In this document: positions 1 to 10,531 of the stretch, piece by piece | How the letters are laid out: each line of letters starts with the position of its first letter | Numbering within the stretch: position 1 is the first letter of the stretch | NCBI GenBank assembly: GCA_000697355.1 | Contig: JNEN01001230.1 | Span: forward strand, 1-64,000 | Direction of reading: 5' to 3' | From: Syncephalastrum monosporum B8922 | Lineage: Eukaryota > Mucoromycota > Mucoromycetes > Mucorales > Syncephalastraceae | Length of the DNA stretch: 64,000 bases | Made by a program: the position numbers and the translations under genes | Notes under the pieces: generated by a model | Told to the model about the DNA's origin: nothing | The model's input: only the letters and a program-made list of their open reading frames with translations | Database searches by the model: none

Positions 1-420
1 AGGACGACCATTTGGCCATTGAGATGGCTGTCAAAACGTGTCGGTCGACAAGGAATCGATGCAGCAGGTGTGAACCGATCCCGAAGAACAATGTCCCCAT
101 TTAGAAGAATCTCGACTTTTCCCGTGAGAGGTTTCGGTAACTCCTTGGATGATATGCCAGATACGCGTGAGCACAGACTCGTCGGGAAGAGATACTCCAT
201 GCAACCAAGGGACCGTTTGTTGTACAAATTTCGTTCGCGCCAAAAAAAAAAAAAAAAAAGAGAGGAATATAATTCGCGACGCGTTTCGCTTGGGTCAGTG
301 AGATATATTAAGAAAAAGTCCCCATTTCAATTGCCGCCGGCATAACAGGAAACCTGCTTATAAGAAAGAGGCAGTGCTTGGACAGTGGTCAATAAACCTC
401 TTTGTTCTCTTACGCTATAA

Positions 421-1331
421 TGGTTCTGAGCACTGCGGACAAGCCCCAAGTTATCGCTTTCAAGAAAACCGGCTGGGCTTAATACGAAAATCGCCACTGA
501 GTTGAAGGTGTCACAAAAGACCGTTCGCAATGTCATTGCTCAACACGAGAAGTACGGGAGCCACGAGCGAGAGGAGGGTTCCGGACGCTCCAGAAAGCTC
601 GCGGAAAGTGACGAGCAACCATTGCTACGCAAAGTCAGGAAGGATTGTTGCGCTTCCCTGCCAGGGTGCTCAGAGCACAACGTTACGGCGGTTAGGTCAA
701 CGGCGTTTTGACATAACCTTCGACCAGATCCTGTGGATTCAGACAACAAACATGTTCTGCTTGTCGACTGACTTAAATTTTCTTTACGGCATTATTGATA
801 ATGTGTCATCCTCTTCAATTGCGGCGTCTGAGGTAATCAGTGGAGCGGTTTTCAGCGAAATCATCAGAATCGCCGAAGAAAGGGGGTGCTACGAAAGAGA
901 AACATGGTAAAGCCTAATACCTCCAGCCAAGTAAAAGTGTATCCATCTACGGTCATGGAGTCTGTCATCAGTATTATTTATCATGTTCTGATTGTTACGT
1001 GATAGTCAGACCACTCAATGCTGCGACCTGCGCTCAAGTGCCTTCGCCAGACACTGCGATCGACCGAAGACTCTGTGATATGGGAAAAGAAGCTCCCAGA
1101 ATAACGAAACAAATGTAAGGAGAAATTATGCATGTCTGTTTGTTTCATGAAAACTGATCTGGACCTTTGAAAGCTGTAACCAGTACTCGCCACAAGGCGT
1201 ATGCTTACAATGCAGCCGCAGGGCGAGATGAACTACATCACCGCGTTTTTAGCACCTTTAATGAAGAGTTATTCAAGAAATGCAATCGTGTACCTTGGCA
1301 GTGGTACGATAACTCGGGCTGAAGCTTCATA
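421..1331 (+). pseudogene. Degenerate Tc1/mariner-type transposase
   Basis: Decayed DNA transposon of the Tc1/mariner superfamily. Reading through a stop near 492 gives an N-terminal helix-turn-helix: KIATELKVSQKTVRNVIAQ, then a GSGRSRKL linker and LLRKVRKD. This is the usual Tc1 order of a recognition helix, a GRPRKL-type linker and VRK. Farther on, at 1213-1331, a short frame reads FLAPLMKSY...NAIVYLG..TITRAE. It resembles the DDE_3 stretch of Tc1 transposases (FLLPxM..Y....SVLVMDNxxIHxAE), with the catalytic DN replaced. The frame is broken several times and I could not find terminal inverted repeats, so the ends are approximate. It cannot encode an active enzyme. The HTH assignment is firm; the DDE part is weaker. 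Confidence 0.6.
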
Positions 1332-1377
1332 ATTTCATGTTAGATAATGACTTTTATAGGGAAAACCAGATTCTGCT

Positions 1378-2060
1378 AGCTGCAAAAGAAGAGGACAGCA
1401 GGCACAGAAGGATCACGAACGCCGCAGCAAAGGGGCAGCCCGGACGCCATTTCTAGCCTTGCAAAATTTGATTTCACTTTCTCTTTGATGGAGGTCTCTG
1501 GCCCCCAAATGCAAGCGACCATGCGCATTTTGTTGGTGATAGAATCAAACTCGCCATAGATATCAAAAGAATGCTCAGATAGATCCGCCTCCAAAGTCGT
1601 ACTGGAGACAATGATCTTTACACGGATAGCAGGCTTTACGGGATACAGATGTACCTTAAGTGTTAAACTTGAGCGAATACATACGTAGCATATTAACTGG
1701 TATGAGCACAGTGCATGATATGTATTATCTTTACTGAATGAGCCGACCAGAGGGGCTTATACCTTCGATTGCGCTATTACGTTGACCTCTGCTGCCAAAG
1801 CGGAACGCTGTCAATGTTTATTCCCAAGTTTCTTGAGCATTTGTGGAAGCTAAAGGTGTGAATATGGAAGTTACATCTACTGTTTTGACTTGCTAACGCT
1901 ATTGTTAGGGCCTTATGATGAGCAGCGCCCGCTCCATTGACGACTATATTAACAGCGACCTGTTGAACACCTCCGGTGCAGCGGCCGTAAATCCTCGAGA
2001 AAAGGCGACATCGCAGAGCACGTAGGTGGAACTGGGCACCAGAAGGATATCACGTGCCTT
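1378..2060 (-). pseudogene. Short-chain dehydrogenase/reductase remnant
   Basis: Fragments of an SDR (Rossmann-fold NAD(P)-dependent oxidoreductase) appear in the right order on the minus strand, in shifting frames. Near 2020-1905 there is a CDV block followed by VNIVVNGAGAA, the NNAG-type motif. Near 1840-1800 is INIDSV, the helix usually reading NVKSVF. Near 1635-1585 is IRVKIIVSSTTLEADL, the GIRVNxVxPG..xT region. Near 1465-1380 is ASGLPL...VRDPSVPAVLFFCS, the IPLGR.GEPEEVAxAVLFLAS tail. The nucleotide-binding start and the YxxxK catalytic motif were not found, and frameshifts and stops separate the blocks. Either this is a dead gene or heavy intron loss/decay makes it unreadable. Boundaries are rough. 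Confidence 0.55.
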
Positions 2061-2522
2061 TTTTAATGGTCACTTTCATTGGCCAGGATATCAAACGCTG
2101 GAAACACTATACAAACACCGATATTTTCTCTGACGTGCTCATACAGATGAGAAGATTATATTGTATATCTGCTCAGTACATGTGCACATGATGTAGCTGT
2201 ATATAAAAGTTAAAAAACTATATTCAGTGTATATCAATGAGCGTGGGATTTTTTTGAAGTGCCCGAACACATCATGTGCTTTGCTTCTACGTTGATGATT
2301 TCTTCTACAGAGTTAAATGAAAGCCGAGACAGTATGCAGCAGTCGTGAAGATCAAACATTGCATAATACTACATGGATCGGCAGTGTGCAATTGGGATAG
2401 ATAAGCAATATATGTTATATATGTGATTGTTTGGACAAGGTAAATAAGGTTCATCAATCTTTTTTTCCCGATCATCTGCCGAAATAGTTCAAGTGGTTGG
2501 GGGAGGGACAAGTTTTAAGCGT
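2061..2522. other. Intergenic, C1-THF synthase upstream region
   Basis: About 460 bases, AT-rich, with no coding frame I can support. It lies between the SDR remnant and the C1-THF synthase start, so it should contain that gene's promoter. No specific element was recognised. Confidence 0.5.
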
Positions 2523-5500
2523 ATGCTGTTGTCCGGCGTGTTGCAACGTTCTTTTCGTCTCAGCCCTTCTTCTATCCCTGCACGCGCTTCTTTCCGTTTC
2601 CATAGTACGATGGCTTCTGTAATCGACGGCAAGCAAGTTGCCCAGTATGTATTCCCGTTTTGCTCTTATCTCGCTCCGCTCCACTCCATTGTCCCTAATG
2701 TTTTGACACCGTGAATCTCAGGAACGTTCGCGACCGCGTCAAAGAGAACATTGCTGCTACTAAGCAAAAGTTCCCTCATTTCAACCCTCACCTTGCTATT
2801 GTCCAAGTCGGAAATCGGGATGATTCCTCGGTTTACATTCGCATGAAGCAAAGAGCCGCCAACGAGGTAAGATTCCTGCCTTATTTTCTTCTATTTACTC
2901 ACTTTATCGCGTGATCCCGTTTAGGCTGGCATCCAATTCACCCTTGAGAAGCTGCCCGAGACCATCTCTCAGACCGAACTACTGCATAAAGTCAAGCAGC
3001 TCAACGATGATTACCGTGTCCATGGCATTCTTGTCCAGATGCCTTTGCCCAGTCACATCGACGAGAGTCTTGTCGTTGAAGCCATTGACTACCAGAAGGA
3101 TGTGGACGGGTAGGTCATATCCGTCCATCTCGTGCAGATATACTCACGCCTCATAGCTTCCATGCCGTCAACATCGGTAACATGGCCAAGCGCTCGGGTG
3201 AGCCCTTGTTCCTGCCCTGCACCCCCAAGGGTATCCTCGAGCTGCTGAAGTCCACCAGTATGTCATGCTTCATTCTTTTTACATCGCGTGGCGCTAAAGA
3301 CCTCAATAGACATTGATATCAGCGGCAAGAAGGCAGTTGTGCTGGGCCGCAGTGACATCGTCGGCTCGCCCGTGGCCTCTCTTCTTACCTCGGCCAATGC
3401 CACCGTCACCCTCTGCCACTCCAAGACTCAGAACATCGAGAGCATTGCAAGTGGACAGCAAGTGACATAGAGGGTCGAACTCATGTGTATATCTGCGATA
3501 GGTCAAAGAGGCCGACATTCTTGTGGCTGCCATCGGCAACGCTGAATACGTCAAGGGTTCCTGGATCAAGCCCGGTGCTGTGGTCATTGACGTTGGCACC
3601 AACGGCGTGCCTGATTCGACCAAGAAATCAGGTATGCGCTGGGTTGGTGATGTCGAATACAGTGAGGCCGCCAAGGTGGCCAGCGCCATTACTCCCGTCC
3701 CCGGCGGTGTCGGCCCTATGACTGTTGCCATGCTGATGGAGAACACCTGGACGAGCGCGAAGCGCTGGTTTGATTTGAGCCGCAAGCGCAAGATCACACC
3801 TTTGCCTCTCGAGCTCAAGACCCCTGTCCCCAAGGATATCGAGATTGCTATGCAGCAGACGCCTAAGCATATGGAGGTTCTCCTGCGCGAGCTGGGCTTG
3901 ACACCTGCGGAGGTAAGCGCGGAAAATACAGCAGCGACACAGAGACTTGAAATGACGCTTGTCCTTTCCCCCAGTGCGAGCTTTATGGTGCCTCTAAGGC
4001 CAAGATTAGCCTCGATGTCCTCAAGCGTCTTGAGCACCGCAAGGACGGCCGCTACATCGTCGTGACGGGGTAAGTAAGGGAAAGCAAACAAGCTTTTGGT
4101 GTACTGACCTTTTGTGTGCAGTATTACCCCCACGCCGTTGGGTGAAGGCAAGTCGACCACCACCATCGGTCTTGTGCAAGCGCTGGGCGCCCATCTCGAC
4201 AAGGTCGCCTTTGCCTGTGTGCGTCAGCCCTCGCAGGGTCCCACTTTCGGTATTAAGGGTGGTGCTGCTGGCGGCGGTTACTCCCAGGTCATTCCTATGG
4301 ACGAGTTCAACCTTCACATGACAGGTGATATCCACGCCGTCACGGCCGCAAACAACCTCTTGGGTAAGATCGACCGCTCGTCGCGTTATCCTTTGCACTC
4401 ATCCTCTGTCGTCACCATTTTCTAGCGGCTGCTATTGATGCACGCATGTTCCACGAGAATACCCAGACCGACAAGGCATTGTTCAACCGTCTTTGCCCCG
4501 CCCAGAAGGGTCAGCGCAAATTTGCTCCCGTTATGTTCAAGCGTCTCGAGAAACTTGGTATCAACAAGACCGATCCTAGCGAGCTGACTGAGGAGGAGAT
4601 TCACAAATTTGCTCGTCTCGACATTGACCCTGCCACCATCACCTGGCAGCGCGTCATGGATATCAACGATCGCTTCCTTCGCAAGATCACGGTTGGACAA
4701 AACCCGACCGAGAAGGGCCAGGAGCGCACAACCGGTTTTGACATCTCCGTCGCGAGCGAAGTCATGGCCGTGCTCGCTTTGGCCACCGACCTGAAGGACC
4801 TGCGCCAGCGTCTGGGTGCTATGGTGGTTGCCAGCAGCAAATCAGGTGAACCCGTCACCGCCGACGATATTGGCATCGGTGGTGCCCTGACTGTTCTGAT
4901 GAAGGACGCCATCAAGCCAACTGTGATGCAGACCCTCGAGGGCACTCCTGTCCTCGTCCACGCCGGTCCGTTCGCCAACATTGCTCATGGCAACTCGAGT
5001 GTGTTGGCCGATAAGATTGCCCTCAAATTGGCCGGTTCGGAGACCGATATGGAGCCTGGCTACGTCGTGACCGAGGCAGGTTTCGGTGCCGACATGGGTA
5101 TGGAAAAGTTCTTTGACATCAAATGCCGTGTGTCCGGTCTGGTGCCTGATGCTGTCGTCATTGTGGCCACCGTACGTGCACTCAAGATGCACGGTGGTGC
5201 GCCCGATGTTGTGGCCGGCAAACCTCTGCCGGATGCTTACACCGAGGAGAACCTCGAGTTCCTCGAGAAGGGTTGCGCTAACTTGGTCAAGCACATTGAA
5301 AACGCCAAAAAGTTTGGCGTTTCGGTCCTGGTGGCCATCAACCGCTTCACGTGAGTCACCGAGATTATAAGAATGGCAGACGGAGGGTGGGGTCAGATGT
5401 GTATGGAATCATTAACTCTAATCATCTTTTTCTGCAGGTCGGATACAGATGCAGAAATGGAGCTGATCCGCAAGCTGGCTCTGCAAGCGGGCGCGGATGA

Positions 5501-6009
5501 CGCTGTGGCATGCGATCACTGGGCCCGCGGCGGTCTGGGTGCGGTTGACCTTGGCAAGGCCGTCATTGACGCGTGCGAGAAGGAGAAGAACTTCAAGTTC
5601 TTGTACGACCTGGAACAGCCCATTGAGGCCAAGATTGAGAAGATCTGCAAGGATATTTACGGCGCGGACGGCATTGAACTCAGCGACCAGGCCAAAAAGG
5701 AGATTGAACTCTACACCAAGCAGGGGTTCAGCTCGCTGCCCATCTGCATGGCCAAGACGCAGTACAGTTTCAGCCACGATGCAGCCCTGAAGGGTGTTCC
5801 AAAAGGCTTCACTGTGCCTATCCGCCAGGTAAGATAATGCTTAAAGAGTATACATTGGCTGATACACGCACTAGGTGCGTATCTCCGTCGGTGCCGGCTT
5901 CATTTATCCGCTGGTGGGTTCCATGCAAACCATGCCCGGTCTGCCCACGCGACCCTGCTTCTTTGATGTGGACCTCGATGACGAGGGTAATGTCGTGGGT
6001 CTCTTCTAA
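2523..6009 (+). CDS. ADE3: C1-tetrahydrofolate synthase, trifunctional, mitochondrial form
   Basis: Trifunctional folate enzyme: methylene-THF dehydrogenase, methenyl-THF cyclohydrolase and formate-THF ligase. Eleven exons: 2523-2644, 2722-2866, 2925-3109, 3157-3257, 3310-3461, 3502-3912, 3975-4069, 4122-4363, 4426-5350, 5438-5828 and 5875-6009. They sum to 2904 bases, giving 967 residues, the usual family size (yeast Ade3/Mis1 about 950-975). The N-terminal domain shows [11 protein letters not shown], the substrate-pocket K in YIRMKQ, and [12 protein letters not shown]. The ligase domain shows the ATP loop [11 protein letters not shown] and [10 protein letters not shown]. The first 29 residues are basic and Ser/Arg-rich with no acidic residue, as in a mitochondrial presequence. 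A second in-frame ATG at 2610 would give a form without it. Upstream codons from 2493 are also open, but 2523 gives the better presequence. The third intron-exon joint (GTGACA donor at 3462) is the least typical. Confidence 0.95.
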
Positions 6010-6998
6010 ACTCCACCGCCTTAGCTGTTGGTACCACCTTCCGTTACTTAACCGTACATACTGCTTGATGAGGATGGGTAGCGGCTGCATATAAGTTTGT
6101 AAAGAAATCAAAAACAATAACAAGGCTTTTTTTGTCTGTTGGATGACAACATGTCCAAATACGTCAAACAGGTTGCTCGATCTTGTGTCCCTGAAAGTTG
6201 AGGGGGTTGTGTCATGGTTACATTTACAAGATATAGAAAAATACGAATACAACAGGGATGTGTAAAAGAAAAGCGGGGTTGGTAGTGTAATTGCCGTGCG
6301 CTTGGGCTGTGAACTTTGTCGATCCTTTGTGACATGTTCTCGTTATTTTGTATGGATGACGAAACCTGCCTGAAGTTCCATTTCGAGGCGAAAGCCGTTT
6401 CGTTACCCAACAGTCGCAGCAAATCACTAAACAAAGCAAAAGACCACCGCTTGGGGTAATGTGGGCTCAAGTCGATCGGCACAAATGAATACAGCAAGTC
6501 TATATAACTCCTGCGTTAGTGATGAGGAAGATATATTTAAATTTGTTTTGAGAAGCAATGGAGCGGAGAGTGGCGAGTATGAAGGAAGGATTTTGACAAC
6601 CGCGCTTACTATTCAAGTGTAGAGTGCGTGCGTGCTCTTTTTTTTTTTTTTTTCTCAAGTGATATGCAGCCTGCCAAAAATGGTTGTTGTGATGCCAACG
6701 CATCAGGAAATGCCGATGCCATGTATGGAAAGCATATGGAACAGCTTTATTGTTTCGGATGAATATGTAATAACAGGAGTTGATGCTCCTAACATAGGTA
6801 TCATACAAACAAAATAAAAGTAAAAAAATACACTAAGGTGAAAAAAATGAGAGGATGCATACAAGACAAAGATGATAACAAAAAAAAAAAAGAAAAAGAA
6901 AAAGGGAAGAATAGCGAGCTGGCATAGGGAACAATGATGGGTTCACAAACATATACAAAAAGAAAAGGGAAAAGCGGAGCGGTGATTGACAGTATCTT
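6010..6998. other. Convergent 3' intergenic region
   Basis: About 990 bases between the 3' ends of C1-THF synthase (+) and the RhoGAP gene (-). It holds homopolymer A and T tracts (near 6636-6653 and 6880-6905) and no supported coding frame. It probably contains both 3' UTRs. Confidence 0.6.
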
Positions 6999-8410
6999 CT
7001 AGGCAGCCAACGAACTGAGACCGACGAAAGAGCGGGGTCGGATGGATGACACGGAAGCAAGTCGTCTGAGAACCCTACACGGACCGGACGTCGTCCACGA
7101 TGTTGGTGCGCATGCTTGATGTACACCTGTTGTGGTGTTGAACCATGTGGCTCGGTCTTCGTTGTTGTTGTTATTATTGTTGTTGTCGCTCGTAATTTGC
7201 ATCCGGTCAGGTATCGCTGAATGGCGCGTGGAAGAGGTGAGCGAGATGGTCGAGGGATAGCGGCTCGAAAGATAGGGAAGGTCGCGCATCAAAGATGACA
7301 AGATTTGCTCGGGGTCTTCGTCTTTGTCCATCATGCATTCGTTTTCTTTGGGATGCTGATCAGCATGTTGAAGGATATGTTCGAGTAACACCTCGTGATT
7401 CTCAATCATTTGTGTCCAGAGTAAGGTCCACTGGGCGTTTTTCTGTATCAAGTTATCCATGTCACCTCGGCGACGTAGGAGAAGCTCTTCTTGCTGCTGA
7501 CGTAGACGGCGATGCTGCTTTTTGCTAGGTATAATGTTGCATTTCAGGGTTTGCTCGAGGCCTGTGGACACTGGGGCGAGCACGACTGCGAGTGCCTCAG
7601 GATTCATCATATTGACATCAGCATGGCGTTGGACTTGTGCGGCCAGCCAGAGTATGTAATAAAGTAGGTGGCTGTGCGTACGCGGCAGTTGAGCGATGAG
7701 GGTACTCAAGGCTTGGATCATACCACTCGGGTCGGTCGAGTAGTCTAACCATGTTTTTGCGTTAATAAAGGATGAAATCACTTGGGGGTGGGGCACCCAT
7801 GTGCCGATATTGTACACGGACCATCTGCGGCTTTCAAGAATTGGGCATGGTACGCATGCGGTATCACCGGCTCGGGAAGGTGTCGTAAGTATTTTTTAAC
7901 GACGCCCGTTATAGCGTGGATATCGTAATGAGCTAGATCAAGCTGCTTGCCGTACAGCGGAGGGCGATTGAAAGCGCACTCGAGTGCATTCACCTCAGAG
8001 GCCGCCCCCGACAGTCGAAACAACCCCTCCGTTCTTAATCCTAAAAGGGAAAAGAGGAGAAATATCAGTATCAAGAATACTAGTCATAAACTGTCGATTG
8101 ACACTAACCACGCTCCATGATTTCTGTGAAGCAACGCATGACTGGGTCAGGCACGCATAATCCAGCGTCTGTTCGCGATCCATACTGGTACGCGGCTATC
8201 TCAAGAGGCGCACCAAAAACACCGGCAACGACAGCTACGGGAAAGCCAGTGTTAATCATAAAGGAAGAGAAGGGACCAGTAACGGGTGGGTGAAACAATA
8301 CCATCGCGTTCGTCATCTGTTGCGTCGGACGGGGCGGATTTGTTAAACAAGCTGCCGCGTAAGAAAGCCAATGGGTTGCGAGGGCGTCTTTTTGTGTCGT
8401 CGGCAAGCAT
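6999..8410 (-). CDS. RhoGAP-domain protein
   Basis: Rho-family GTPase-activating protein. Four exons on the minus strand, 8410-8302, 8234-8109, 8040-7822 and 7744-6999, total 1200 bases, giving 399 residues. The RhoGAP domain starts at about residue 40 (VFGAPLE). It has the arginine-finger block LRTEGLFRLSG, then VVKKYLRHLPEPVIP and the C-terminal NMMNPEALAVVLAP block, so the catalytic Arg is present. A charged helical segment with many Gln/Arg follows, then a tail with an eight-residue Asn run and a Ser/Arg-rich end. The start was chosen because ATG at 8410 opens an in-frame exon that joins cleanly to the GAP domain; further upstream exons cannot be excluded. The last 30 residues are uncertain. 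The gene is divergent from the elongase. Confidence 0.85.
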
Positions 8411-8841
8411 AGTCGCTGTGAAGTATTAGGCAAACAATCAAATGAACAAAGCAAGAGATGATGCAACCAAAAAAGTGCGAGTGAAGGAAAGAGAGAGGGG
8501 TGAAAGTGGCCAGTTGAGTGACGAGCAAATTTATTCCTTTCCCCACGTACGCATAAAACAATAATAATAAAGATAAACTCATCTCGAGAGCACACACGTT
8601 CATACATAAAAAAATATGCAGCGTTCTCCTGTGTGTGTATGTTTCGTGGTGGTATGTGTGTCACCCGCATGCTTGTTCTTGAAAGCGATAAAAAACAGAT
8701 TTCCCGAAATGGGAGACAGCAGATGATTGGCTGGCTGGCGCGGACGAAGAACATGACCCAATGGGGCAATGTAAATGGGAAATGGGAAATGAGAAATGGG
8801 AAGTTGCATGCCGCTTTTATGGACCGTAACACACAGACGGG

Positions 8842-8866
8842 CCTGTCCTGTCCTGTCCTGTCCTGT
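8842..8866. repeat. CCTGT pentanucleotide microsatellite
   Basis: Five tandem CCTGT units followed by one degenerate unit (TCTGT), inside the divergent promoter region. Confidence 0.9.
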
Positions 8867-8996
8867 TCTGTGCCTGACAGGCAGCGGGAAAAGAAAAGTT
8901 TTTCTTCCTTCAAAGTCCGCTCAGCAAAGCAGCAGCGCAGAAAGCCGTTATTCATACTCCCCCAACTCTTTTTTGTGCCTTCCCTCCGTCGCTCTT

Positions 8997-9020
8997 TCTC
9001 TCTCTCTCTCTCTCTCTCTC
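8997..9020. repeat. (TC)n dinucleotide tract
   Basis: About 12 TC units in the elongase 5' leader or promoter, extended by a further pyrimidine-rich stretch towards the ATG. Confidence 0.9.
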
Positions 9021-9051
9021 CTCCTCTTTCTTTTTTCATACTCATCTCACA

Positions 9052-10251
9052 ATGAGTTTGATTCAGCAGCTCGATTTCAAGCCAGAGACGCCCTTCGGTG
9101 TGCCCCTGTATCCTTACTTTGAGAAGGCGTATGAGACTGTCACTGGTCAGCCTGCATCGGCTTTTGAGTTCACCGCCGGTGTCACGCCCTTGTCAACCGT
9201 CCAAGAAGGTAACATCTCTCATCCTCTCCATCAAACAGCCAGGCACGCGTCTGCCTGTTTACAAGTAGCTCGATCGCTGACTCAGATGATGCTCTTTCAT
9301 AGTGGTCACCACCTGTGTCACTTACTTTGTTGTCATCTTCGGTGGCCAGTACCTGATGAAGAACTTTCCCGCCCAGCGCTTCCAGGCTCTGTTCCAGCTT
9401 CATAACTTGCTCTTGACCCTCGTCTCGGGTGCTCTCTTGGTTCTCATGATCGAGCAGCTTACCCCCATTCTTTACAAGCACGGTCTGCTCTATGCCGTCT
9501 GCGCTCAGGATGCCTGGACCCAGCCTCTCGAGCTCCTGTATTATCTCAACTACCTCGTCAAGTACTGGGAGCTCTTTGACACTGTGTTCCTGGTTGTCAA
9601 GAAGAAGAAGCTTGGTAAGTGTTTGAGAAATGAGGAAAACAGGAGGAAAACTTATTTGTTTGTTTCCTTGTTTTTTCTTTTTTTCCCTTCATACTAACAA
9701 CGCGTTCCTACCAGAATTCTTGCACTACTACCATCACAGCTTGACCATGGTTCTCTGCTTCTCGCAGCTTGGCGGCAAGACCTCAGTGGTAAGTCCTGTC
9801 GGGGAAGATAGCTGAGACACGGAGGGGGAAAATGGAAGGCATATGAGGCTGACAAAGGTGATTTCTGTAGTCGTGGGTGCCTATTACCCTGAACCTGACT
9901 GTTCACGTCCTCATGTACTACTACTATTTCCGCACGGCGGCCGGCGCCAAGATCTGGTGGAAGCGCTATCTGACCACGATGCAGATCACCCAGTTCATCA
10001 TTGATCTGTTTGCCGTCTACTTCTGCACCTACACCTACTTTGCTTACACCTACTGGCCCCACCTTCCCAACATGGGTAGCTGCGCTGGTACCGAGACTTC
10101 GGCTTTGTTCGGCTGTGGTCTCCTTTCCTCGTACCTGTTCCTGTTCATCAACTTCTACCGCATGACCTACCAGAAGACCAAGAAGGCCATCAAGAAGGGC
10201 ATCCAACAGACCGCCGCTGCTGCCAACGCGCCCAAGAGCAAGAAGATCTAA
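9052..10251 (+). CDS. ELO-family fatty acid elongase (3-ketoacyl-CoA synthase)
   Basis: ER membrane condensing enzyme of fatty acid elongation. Exons 9052-9208, 9303-9614, 9715-9788 and 9871-10251 total 924 bases, giving 307 residues, typical for the family. Signature blocks are in order: KYWELFDTVFLVVKKKKL, the histidine box FLHYYHH (HxxHH), VHVLMYYYYF, and QITQFIIDL. Several hydrophobic segments are spread along the protein. The C-terminus is basic and ends in KSKKI, which contains a Lys at -3 as in ER-retrieval KKxx/KxKxx-type signals. The family assignment is certain; chain-length or saturated versus polyunsaturated substrate preference cannot be read from the sequence. Divergent from the RhoGAP gene, with a pyrimidine-rich leader. 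Confidence 0.95.
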
Positions 10252-10531
10252 TAACACCGCATCTTCTTTCTTTTTATTTTTCCATCCATTCTCAGTAGTC
10301 ATCTTTTGTTGTACCTTTTTTTGTCCCTTGTTACTTTTTTACTACGACACTAATTCTGTTCTTCCCCACACAAATGGGCACATCCCCATTGCTATTTCTT
10401 TTACTTTCAGTCCACTCCCCCAAAAAAGCTTAGATTCATAGAAATCTCTGACAATTACCCCAACATAAATAGTAAAACGACATGTAACCAATGAAACATC
10501 GCGTAGAGGTATATATGTGCGGATTATGTAT

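Larger units (their letters stand above)
8411..9051. promoter_or_regulatory. Divergent promoter region RhoGAP/elongase
   Basis: 640 bases separate the head-to-head RhoGAP (-) and elongase (+) starts, so both promoters should lie here. It contains a CCTGT pentanucleotide array (8842-8866), a GGGAAATG-like repeat (about 8775-8802) and a (TC)n tract ending about 32 bases before the elongase ATG. Pyrimidine-rich tracts just upstream of a start are common in highly expressed fungal genes. No TATA box was assigned. Confidence 0.5.

Noticed and set aside
31..243. A 70-residue minus-strand frame at the left edge
   Set aside because: No motif, no splice partner, and it overlaps an equally open plus-strand frame; likely chance.
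3303..4202. A 299-residue minus-strand frame over the C1-THF synthase
   Set aside because: Shadow of conserved sense exons; it crosses sense introns with no splice logic of its own.
8104..9045. A 313-residue minus-strand frame upstream of the RhoGAP exons
   Set aside because: Only the last 42 residues match the RhoGAP exon. The rest crosses the TC and CCTGT repeats of the divergent promoter and is out of frame with the preferred first exon.
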